34,129 nucleotides of DNA from Hypsibius dujardini (Eukaryota; Tardigrada; Eutardigrada; Parachela; Hypsibiidae), in contig LRSR01006095.1 of assembly GCA_001579985.1 (NCBI GenBank), positions 1 to 34,129 on the forward strand. Direction: 5' to 3'. The translations under genes and the position numbers were made by a program. The first letter of the stretch is position 1. Each line of letters starts with the position of its first letter. Positions 26,221 to 34,129 of the stretch are shown in pieces. Below the pieces are notes generated by a model. It made no database searches, was not told where the DNA came from, and saw nothing but the letters and a program-made list of their open reading frames with translations.

Positions 26221-26764
26221 CGATAAAGCTCATTTTTATTCACTCAGTTGTGGTGGGTTATGTCTCGTACAGTACTTGACAGACAAGCTCTTCACCACTA
26301 TATAATCGCATTATTTTCTTCCACGCTATCCCGGATAAACTGATCACTGCCAGACCTGTCAAAAACAGGCTAGGCTTACTCTCAACAATTTCACTCGCAA
26401 TCGGTAACATATTAAACAAACTTGGATACCGGGTAATAATAATAATTCGTAAATGGTCTGATTTATCGACGCGACGTGTCTGTTTCCATCGTTCCTGGAT
26501 GCATGACGTCCACCCACAAATGGGAGGTTCAAAACATTCAAGAACGCGCCAAATTCGATGAAAAGCTGATATTTTTTAAAACGTTTTGAAATCCCGGGCG
26601 CCCTGGAAATCAGACCCCCAGACCCCCACAAGTTTCAAAACGATCAGAAACAAGAGGCCGAATTTAGGGTGCTATCTTCATAAAAGCGTTTTGCCCCTTT
26701 GCCCACCCCTTAGCTCTGCCGTGAGGGGTCCTGGTTCCGACCTATAAGGACCCTGAACGAGCCT
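26221..26764. other. Intergenic after pseudo-astacin D
   Basis: No gene recognised. Confidence 0.4.
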
Positions 26765-27280
26765 GTGGGTACCCTTCAACAACGCCACTGATCTCAATAT
26801 GTTAAACCGAGCCTTTTTGATGGACCCACAACAAATGCTGGGTAGTCGGCTCCTCGTTGACTCATCCCTAACCTTTTCTCTCATTCCCTAACCCTTTCCC
26901 TAACCTTTTCTCCCATTCCCTAACCCTTTCCCTAACCTTTCCCTCATTCCCTAACCCTTTCCCTAACCTTTCCCTCATTCCCTAACCCTTTCCCTAACCT
27001 TTTCTCCCATTCCCTAACCCTTTCTCTAATCTTTTCTCTCATTCTCTAACCCTTTCCCTAACCTTTCCCTCATTCCCTAACCCTTTCCCTAATCTTTTCT
27101 CTCATTCTCTAACCCTTTCCCTAACCTTTTCTCTCATTCCCTAGTCTCTTCCCTCTTCCCACATAAACAACCTTCAATCCTGAAAATCCTGCGTTGACTG
27201 TCACGTTACCGCTGGTCACCGATCCACTGCACCCGGGTGTCGGTGTCGGCGGTGTGCTCGGACCAATTCCACCCGGTGTG
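26765..27280 (+). pseudogene. Relic of a D-like pseudo-astacin, expanded by a minisatellite
   Basis: 26765-26845 matches the 3' half of D exon 2 and its donor (24706-24790 region). 27161-27275 matches the last acceptor and start of the last exon of D (26030-26130 region). The sequence between resembles D intron 6 but has been amplified into many CCCTAACC/CCCTTTC-rich units. All exons between are gone. This is a truncated, non-coding copy. Confidence 0.72.
26855..27155. repeat. Minisatellite within the D-like relic
   Basis: Units of the type CATTCCCTAACCCTTTCCCTAACCTTTTCT. The flanks match D intron 6, so the array grew from that intron. Confidence 0.8.
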
Positions 27281-27759
27281 TCATTCCTTATCCCGTGCAG
27301 TCACCGCTTGATCCTACTGCTGCGAACGAGATTGATCGTTAAGTCGTCAAAGAGTAAACTTTTGCACTTTCTGTACATGTAATATTGCCACGCCGTTGAC
27401 AGAAACGTTTTGTAGGAGGAATTCACACGAGTTTTTACCAACCGCACCCGCATAGCCAGTCAGCGATGTAAGATTTTGCATATACTTCAAACTATGCCGG
27501 TAACAAAAAGTTTGAGGTCGCCCATTAAGCTCATGTTAAAATACAGAAACGTGACGGTTAACTTGGAAGGCGGCATCTGTTGGTCTGAAATTCCAAATGC
27601 ATGCACGCGTCGGCATTTGACCAACTCGCTGCAGCTACACCGTTGTCTGCCTAGTCGAGGGCCTGCAAAAAGGTGGCCCACCGAGTAGGCTTGTGTGCCT
27701 AGTCGAGGGTCAGTCCGAGTAGGCTTGCCGATTTCCAATCAAATTCCTTCGATGAAAAC
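27281..27759. other. Intergenic: D-like relic to pseudo-astacin E
   Basis: No gene seen. TGCCTAGTCGAGGG and CGAGTAGGCTTG each occur twice within about 27648-27728, a short duplication just upstream of E. Confidence 0.5.
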
Positions 27760-29511
27760 ATGTTCCGCATAATTGTCGGTCTGACTGTTATGTCGATATG
27801 GATAGACACAGTGGGAGGTGCAGTAGTAACGCCGTTTTCCCCATCACCATTCATCCCTGATCGCAGTGCCACGACGGATGACATCGGCTCACGGGCAGTC
27901 CAGACCAGAGGTAACGAATACGGAAAACGAAACTGTGTTTTTAATAACCGCTAAAGTCGCTCGCGTGAAGTTACTAAATCACTGATTTGTGAATCGGTTT
28001 GAATATGATGATCCAGATACACGATACGCTGTATGGCCGACCGCTACAACTACTGGCATCCCATACCGGATGGACCCAACGTACAGTAAGTCCCTTTGAC
28101 AGTCTACGAGCCATTTCACTCAACTCAAGTACTGTAAAGTCTCGACCATTTGGTGCCAATTTTTAGACCCACCCGTATATTATGCCTGCACACTCTGTGC
28201 TACCCTGCAGTCATAATATACGGGGGTCATTAAAAACTGGCACCATGTGGTTGAGACTCTACAGTAATAAGGTAGCTCTGCCAACCCATGCTGTTATGTT
28301 TTCCTTGGGCCTATCCAAGGTGCGACGGAACGGTCCGTGATAACGCAAGCACTCGGCGCCATATCTTCCGACTTGAATCAGTGCATCAAATTTGTCCCGT
28401 ACAACCGCGTGGCCAATGCTAATCAGGACCATATATACCTGGGAAAAGCATTTAATAATGGGTTCGTGTATTGTGTGCTACTCTTCAATTGCATTTCCCG
28501 AGCGGAATCGAGCTATAACGAAAACATTTCACGTAGGACCATTCCATTGACCTGTTTTTCCTTTCCCGGGAGACTGGTGGCACAGCAAGGGAGTGGACAG
28601 AAGTTGGCGCTGTTCAGTGGCGTCGACGGTTGTTTAAGCTCCGTCAAAGACGCTATGGGATATATCGTCCACGTATTGGGTAAGGGCTAAATTTAAGGCT
28701 TAATCAAGTAAGAGAAGAAGGAAGACGCTCTTCCTAATTCCTTTCCCAAAATCCTTTCCCAAAATCCTTTTCCAAAATCCTTTCCCAAAATCCTTCCCCA
28801 AAATCCGTCGCTAATAATTTGCCCTTTTTTTCCATTCAGGTCTTCGTGACGAAATTAAACGACCGGATAGGTGAGGGTGCGTCGGATTGTTTCTCCCTCC
28901 TGCCGATGGTCTGTTCAATAAATCCTTCTTTTCCTCAGAGATGCGTCCGTTCAGGTCTTCCCACAAAATGTCAAACCGGGTACGGATTTCCGTTGTAACT
29001 AAGACGGCTAGAGGCAATTTGTTCTGCTACACCTCTCGCCCATCGACACAAATATAAATTAATTGCGCTATTTTAGCTTTGCTGTCGGCCAATGTCCTGC
29101 AGCCCTACACCAGCGGTCAGGTCGACTTGGCCAGTACCGCCTTCGACTTCAACAGCATCACCATTCCGCCTCCGGAAAAGTTCGCCTTCCCTGGTGTGGT
29201 CCTCTACACTGCCAGAGTATCCGGGAGGACCGTGGGTGGCTCGCTACCTCGGCTTAGCCTGGGAGACTGCCAGGCGATATCCGCGCTCTATGCTCCGACC
29301 TGCAAAGCTGCCCTCTGTGTCGACCGTAAGAGCCCTAACGCGGGAAACGGTTCTCTTGCCGAATAGAAATAATTCTCTTCATTCTCTGCTTATGTTTTTA
29401 GCTTACTCCGGAACCGATGCAACTTCTGCCACTTCTGCCACTTCTGCCACTGTCCCATCCACCACTTCACGAGGACCCTTAGAGCCGATTTTCCCCGGTT
29501 TTACTAGATGA
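27760..29511 (+). CDS. Secreted pseudo-astacin E
   Basis: Exons 27760-27910, 28017-28085, 28320-28461, 28537-28679, 28840-28870, 28939-28979, 29077-29325 and 29402-29511 give 311 residues. Signal peptide MFRIIVGLTVMSIWIDTVGG. Landmarks: RYAVWP then IPYRMD, NQCIKF, TCFSFPG (126-132), DGCLSS (151-155), KRPDR, FDFNSITIP, LSLGDC, PTC, ALC. The former zinc motif is GYIVHVLGLRDE (162-173); only the middle His survives. Introns split VLG/LR and PDR/DAS, as in F but not in A/B. The tail is short, with three ATS repeats and a Thr/Ser stretch. AATAAA at 29618-29623 is a likely poly(A) signal. Intron 2 hosts a 133-bp hairpin element; intron 4 a CCTTTCCCAAAAT minisatellite. Confidence 0.86.
28132..28264. 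mobile_element. 133-bp hairpin MITE in pseudo-astacin E intron 2
   Basis: Arms 28132-28184 and 28212-28264 are inverted copies with a 27-base loop. The ends are CTGTAAAGTCTC and its near complement GAGACTCTACAG, with TA on both sides (28130-28131, 28265-28266), as expected for a Tc1/mariner-type target duplication. Confidence 0.75.
28736..28808. repeat. 13-bp minisatellite, pseudo-astacin E intron 4
   Basis: About five copies of CCTTTCCCAAAAT. Confidence 0.8.
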
Positions 29512-30520
29512 CTGAACATAGTGGAATGAGGAACCAGTCAGAACGACTCTTAATTGGTCAAACGCAAAAAACGTTTCCTTGCCCGATTGCGGACAGATTT
29601 TTCGGACAGATTTTGTGAATAAAAGATTTAACTTCACTTACAAGTTGTTAGAGATTCTATATACATATATATATATATAACTGCAGTGTGATACCTAGCA
29701 TGTGAGGGACTGCGGTTAAGCTTCCAGTACACATGGAAAGACTTGCTTTCACGTACAGGAGACGTCGACGAGAAAGCAGAGATGATGCAAAAACACGTTT
29801 ACCAGTTTTGCATGCACAAAAAATTAACCCTGAATAACTAATAAGGCAGGCGCAGAGATACAGAGGCAAGTCAGACACACGTGCCCATAAAATAACGCCG
29901 ACGGAGTTTCAGCGATTTCAGTTTACTCCGATCCTTTTTTTATCAGCTGTGCCTAAAAATGGCTCTAAGTCGGTCAGAGTGACCACGACATACGAGCTAC
30001 GAGCTACGGTTACTGCTGCGAGTCTAGCAATAATGCAATGTAATCAATTCAATGGGGTGATGATGCCGCATCATGTATAACCAGCCGTCTTTCGAGGACT
30101 GATTCCGCCCAAGAGCATCTGTCGATTAAAACATGGCTGGACGGCCAAAGAACTAGGATGCATGTAAATTTCTCCTAACATATGCACATAACTGAATGCC
30201 TTTTAAAATTTATCGGTGTCAGGAGAGCAGACAACTTGCACAATTATCATCGCATATACGTGGGAATGCTGAGAAGTTTCAGCCGTCACCTGCTCCGAAG
30301 TAAGCTGACGACCACGCATAAAATAAGTTAGTATACTATTTGTCTTATCAGGTTGAACGGTATATTATTATCTTGGAAACGAATAAAGCTGTCTGTGGGC
30401 CAGTTTGCCTTGCCTGAGTGTCACGACTCAGTCTGGACACCTTAATTGCAATTGTCATTCCATTGAGTTGAGACACATCCGTCATCAGCTGTAGCAGCTG
30501 TTGTCTTTCCCCCGTCAAAC
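29512..30520. other. Intergenic: pseudo-astacin E to F
   Basis: Holds the E poly(A) signal and a TA dinucleotide run near 29660-29680. No gene or further structure recognised. Confidence 0.5.
29618..29623 (+). promoter_or_regulatory. Poly(A) signal of pseudo-astacin E
   Basis: AATAAA about 107 bases after the stop codon of E, in a suitable AT-rich setting. Confidence 0.5.
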
Positions 30521-32249
30521 ATGGCTCACCGTTCTTCCAGACAAACAGCGTTCCTAGGGATTGCGCTGATTCTGATCACAGCAGATGCCGCGGTGCTGAC
30601 GCCCTTTCCTGAAACAGCCCCAGCGACGACGAAGGACATGGACCACATTGGGATACGAGCAGCTCTTGCGCGAGGTATCGAATCCTTCCTCAGTTCTGGG
30701 TTGTGGAACTTTTTTTCCGCAAATTTTGCATTATACTGCAACTTATTCCAGATGCTCGGTACGCAACTTGGCCGACAGCCAGTACCACGGGCATTCCGTA
30801 CCGTCTGGATCCGGGTTACACCACCGCGGAGTCCGGAATCATTACGCAAGCCCTCACCCAGATACAGGCAGACATGAACCAGTGCATCCGATTCGTCCTA
30901 TACAATAACGCGACGCACAGCGGTCAAGATAACATTTACTTCGGGAGGACCTTCAATAACGGGTCAGTTTGGTTCTAGGCATTGTTCGATGAAAGGGATT
31001 AACAAGGCGGGCCAAGTTGCAGCATTTGATTCATTTAGAGTCACTCCTGGAACATGTTTCTCGTTTCCCGGTCGAAATGTTGCTCAAGCCGGTCGGGGTC
31101 AGAAGCTCGCTATGTTCAGCGGTGTGGACGGCTGTCTGAGTTCGGTGAAAGAGGCGATGGGTTTCATCGTCAAAGTTTTAGGTACTGTGGACCAATGTCA
31201 GTTAATTGTTCACTTCAACAAAAATGGTATTTGAGCTAACAAATACGATGCAATGTGTTTCAGGTTTGCGCAATGAGCTCCAAAGACCAGACAGGTAATT
31301 TGTCTGCTTTTTGTCCCACTCGGCACAATCTGTATATGGTTTTTTGCCCTGCCTCCTTAGCGTCTGTGGCTGTTTTATCATTGGTTGTCTGTGTCTGTGT
31401 CTGTGTCTGTGTCTGTGTCTGTGTCTGTGTCTGTGTCTGTGTCTGTGTCTGTGTCTGTGTCTGTGTATGTGTGTATGTGTCTGTGTCTGTGTGTATGTGT
31501 ATGTGTCTGTGTCTGTGTCTGTGTTTTTTGCCATACCGGTTCACCTGTCAGCATGTGTAGCTTTGTCTGATCATTCTAATCTACGTACAGGGCAACAGCA
31601 GTGCAAGTTTTCCTCCAAAATATCAAACCAAGTACGTCGATTCATAAACGTTTATTTAATCAAAAAAGGCAATGTCAATTAACACACTTGAGATCATTCT
31701 AAAATCAATATGGGTTTGTGATAACAGCACTCCGAAATCTGAACATCCTGCAGCAGTACACCGCCAATCAGGTCGACTTCTCCAACACTGCCTTCGACTT
31801 CAACAGTATCACCATCCCTGCTCCGGAGAAATATGCCATCAGCGGGCTAGGTTCGTGATGCAACTGCAATGTAGACTGACAGTTTGCTTGTCCGAACAGA
31901 TAGTGAAGAGTCTTGGTTTAATTTGTTAGTACTTTACACTTCGGCCGTTTCTGGTCGACCGGTGGGAGGTACCTTACCTCGACTGAGTTTAGGCGATTGT
32001 CAGGGTATCGCGCTCCTGTATCCAACAGTCTGTGTCTCAACGGCATGTGTTGACCGTGAGTTCTATGACCAATTTGTGCTGTCTATTGTTGATGGTGTTG
32101 GTAATGACTTTTTTTATTTCCCAGCATATGTGAATGGTGGTGTAACTGCCGTGCCTCCCGTCACAGCTGCCACCTTTGGTCCCGGAGTACCGGTTCCGCT
32201 CGATCCGGGAACAGCACCCGGCGTGCTACCCATTGATATTACCCCGTAG
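30521..32249 (+). CDS. Secreted pseudo-astacin F, PIDITP tail
   Basis: Exons 30521-30674, 30752-30962, 31039-31181, 31264-31294, 31591-31631, 31728-31850, 31930-32055 and 32125-32249 give 317 residues. Signal peptide within MAHRSSRQTAFLGIALILIT, cleaved near ADA. Landmarks: RYATWP, GIPYRLD, NQCIRFV (closest of all to astacin TCIRFV), TCFSFPG, DGCLSS, QRPDRA, FDFNSITIP, LSLGDC. The former zinc motif is GFIVKVLGLRNE (163-174), with no ligand and Phe for the catalytic Glu. Two exons separate in E are fused here, and an extra intron splits SGL/VLY. The tail is Pro/Gly/Val-rich and ends in LPIDITP. Intron 4 has a GTCTGT tract. Confidence 0.86.
31386..31524. repeat. GTCTGT tract, pseudo-astacin F intron 4
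   Basis: Six-base unit repeat, with some GTGTAT variants near the end. Confidence 0.9.
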
Positions 32250-32518
32250 TTGAACGACTGCACGCGATTTTAATTGGCTGTAAAACGCATTTGCTTGTAT
32301 TTTGTGTGTCTGAGTTTGGAACATGGCTAGAAACCCTATTCAATTTATCAAATCGGCATAGGTCATTTTCAGGATTTGCTTGAATACACCTTCTGCTGTG
32401 AGACTCTTGTGCAGTAACACAGACACCGTCCTAGTAACGTTGAAAACGCAAATCACACATACGGTACGCTGACGTTTGCATAGAAGACATAGATATATCA
32501 CAGAGTCACTCAGATTGA

Positions 32519-32580
32519 ATGACAGACAGACAGACAGACAGACAGACTGACAAAGAGACAGACAGAGAGACAGACAGGCA

Positions 32581-32622
<42 letters not shown>

Positions 32623-32645
32623 TAGGCAGGCAGGCAGGCAGACAA
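32519..32645. repeat. CAGA/GGCA compound tract, intergenic
   Basis: CAGACAGA run passing into GGCAGGCA. Confidence 0.88.
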
Positions 32646-33197
32646 ATAAACCAATGGAAAGTAACGTAAACGGTGCTTACTGCATGCCTCTGGAATTTCT
32701 CCTGAACTGCAGTGCTAAACAGATCTATCACAAATACTATAAGAAAAAACACGTGCCATTAGCAGCGCTCTCTGCCTTGAATGTCCATTGCCCATATAAC
32801 AAGGTGTACGCGGATGCGGGTACCCTCTTACCCCTGTCCGCCGACTACGGGTATTACCTCGTCTGCTCGGCAGTTCCTCGCAATCTCAGTCACAACCACA
32901 ACCATAAAGAAGCTGACACTTCAATACAAAATGCTCTCTTTCAAGACGGCGGCAGTCTACCTTGCACATAATCCTGCGTAACTCGGTAATAAGCTGTTAA
33001 CACCTCTCTTTTCAGCGGCGGCAAAACCGCTCAAAAGGTGTCGCGCAAAAACTGCCAAAATCAGCGGAATAGGACGCCGGTCCCTCGTAATTAAGGATCT
33101 AAATTGTGCCGATCGCTTCACAGTTAGCGTTTGAATAGGAGTTGGTGGCATAATTATCCAGCCACTTAGTATAGGAACCTTGTACACACTAGACAGG

Positions 33198-33205
33198 TAT
33201 ATAAG
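33198..33205 (+). promoter_or_regulatory. TATA box of pseudo-astacin G
   Basis: TATATAAG lies 81 bases before the ATG. Transcription would start near 33228-33232 (CTCATCG), leaving a 5'UTR of about 55 nt. Confidence 0.5.
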
Positions 33206-33285
33206 ATTCACGCACCTTCCTCATCGTTCCGAATTATTTCTTCACTGTATGATTCTTTTTCGACAAGGACTTACAGACATCTAAC

Positions 33286-34129
33286 ATGAGTGTCCAGGAA
33301 TTCACTTTTTTCACTGTCCTAGTGTTGGCGCTAGTTTGGCTGGACTCAACATCTGCCTCGACCCTGTCGAAATTTCCTATGACCATCACCGTGCCGGATA
33401 CATTAGCTCCCCGTGCGACTGCTAACCGAGACATTCGCTACGATGTGTGGTCTAACCCTCAACGGATCTTATACAGACTGGACGATTTATACAGTACGCT
33501 TAATTTCAATGTCTGGCTAATGTCTGGCTGATGTCTGGCTGATGTCTGGCTGATGTCTGGCTGATGTCTGGGTAATGTCTGGCTGATGTCTGGCTAATGT
33601 CTGGGTAATGTCTGGCTGATGTCTGGCTGATGTCTGGCTGATGTCTGGCTAATGTCTGGCTAATGTCTGGCTAATGTCTGGCTAATGTCTGGCTGATGTC
33701 TGGCTAATTTAAATAAATGCCAGGTGTGAGAAAGTTTACATTTCGGCTATTGTCTTTTTTTTTACCTTACAGATGAGACAACGAAAGCGGCGATTCGAGA
33801 AGCGATGGCCCAGATCGCTCGCGACATGTCCTCCTGCATCCGTTTTGAGCCGTACAATGTGGTCACCGATTCACGTGAGGACCATCTGGTGATCAGTCCG
33901 CAACTTAACTCTGGGTAAGCTGTAGGTTTATATTCACGAAATGCATTCCTATATCGAGTACTGCAAAATATAGTTTATACTTTCTTGCAAATTTTGTGTT
34001 AATGACGTTTTTCACGATTTCTCCAACAGCACTCGTGGCGCCACCTGTATAACCTTCCCCGGACGGGTGATCCGCCAAAACGCAGCTGGACAGAAGCTGG
34101 TCATTTTTCAGTCGGCAAACGGAGGCTGT
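33286..34129 (+). CDS. Secreted pseudo-astacin G, 3' part outside the window
   Basis: Exons 33286-33493, 33773-33914 and 34030 to the window end give the first 150 codons. Signal peptide MSVQEFTFFTVLVLALVWLD. Landmarks: RYDVWS, ILYRLDDLY, SCIRFEPY, ATCITFPG, and the window ends within GGC just before the active-site helix, so catalytic status cannot be read. As in D, the signal peptide and RLD motif share one exon. Intron 1 has an 11-bp TGTCTGGCTGA minisatellite. A TATA box lies at 33198-33205. Confidence 0.82.
33507..33708. repeat. 11-bp minisatellite, pseudo-astacin G intron 1
   Basis: About eighteen copies of TGTCTGGCTGA with TGTCTGGCTAA and TGTCTGGGTAA variants. Confidence 0.88.

Larger units (their letters stand above)
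32250..33285. other. Intergenic: pseudo-astacin F to G
   Basis: Contains CAGA then GGCA tetranucleotide repeats (32519-32645) and the TATA box of G. No gene recognised. Confidence 0.5.

Noticed and set aside
26855-27155. Telomere-like CCCTAA repeats suggesting an internal telomere
   Set aside because: Units are irregular and mixed with CCCTTTC and TTTTCT, and the flanks match pseudo-astacin D intron 6, so a local minisatellite explains it better.
29657-29878. Minus-strand 73-residue frame between E and F
   Set aside because: No ATG context, motif or splice support, and it includes the TA-run translation.
15153-34129. Active astacin proteases
   Set aside because: No copy that can be read has HExxH, the third His or the Met-turn; for G the region lies outside the window.

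Overview
This is nuclear DNA from a small-genome invertebrate. All genes are split by spliceosomal introns, most of them 50-400 nt and GT-AG, and simple repeats fill many introns. The gene content (an EHMT/G9a methyltransferase, EBP2 and a spermine/polyamine oxidase) is plainly animal. The compact introns would fit a tardigrade or another small ecdysozoan, but the sequence alone does not prove the group. I rebuilt all gene models by joining exons by eye with splice-phase bookkeeping; every model below closes in frame.

Left part, about 1-14.3 kb, holds four conserved or single-copy style genes. An EHMT/G9a-like histone H3K9 methyltransferase lies on the minus strand (1-6734, SET domain cut by the window edge). 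It is divergent from EBP2/EBNA1BP2, a ribosome-biogenesis factor on the plus strand (7408-9209). Next comes a flavin amine oxidase of the spermine/polyamine oxidase family on the plus strand (9756-12534). Its stop is UGA-CUAG, the known readthrough context, followed by a 74-codon in-frame extension. A 270-residue coiled-coil protein on the minus strand (13284-14269) converges on it.

Right part, about 15.1-34.1 kb, is a head-to-tail array of one secreted gene family, all on the plus strand. Members A (15153-17435), B (18562-21354), D (24063-26220), E (27760-29511) and F (30521-32249) are intact. G (33286 onward) is cut by the window end, C (22047-23680) is a pseudogene, and a small relic of a D-like gene lies at 26765-27280. 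All have the astacin (M12A) metalloprotease layout, yet the zinc-binding HExxHxxGFxHE motif and the Met-turn are replaced in every copy where they can be read, while six cysteines and the fold-defining motifs are kept. The array therefore looks like an expansion of catalytically dead, secreted pseudo-astacins with quickly diverging C-terminal tails. This is the most unusual content of the window.

Two hairpin elements flanked by TA, a third inverted repeat, several private minisatellites and many CTGT/CAGA tracts sit in the introns. In the oxidase gene and in pseudo-astacin D, complementary repeat tracts flank internal exons. I saw no rRNA, tRNA, CRISPR or prokaryotic feature.
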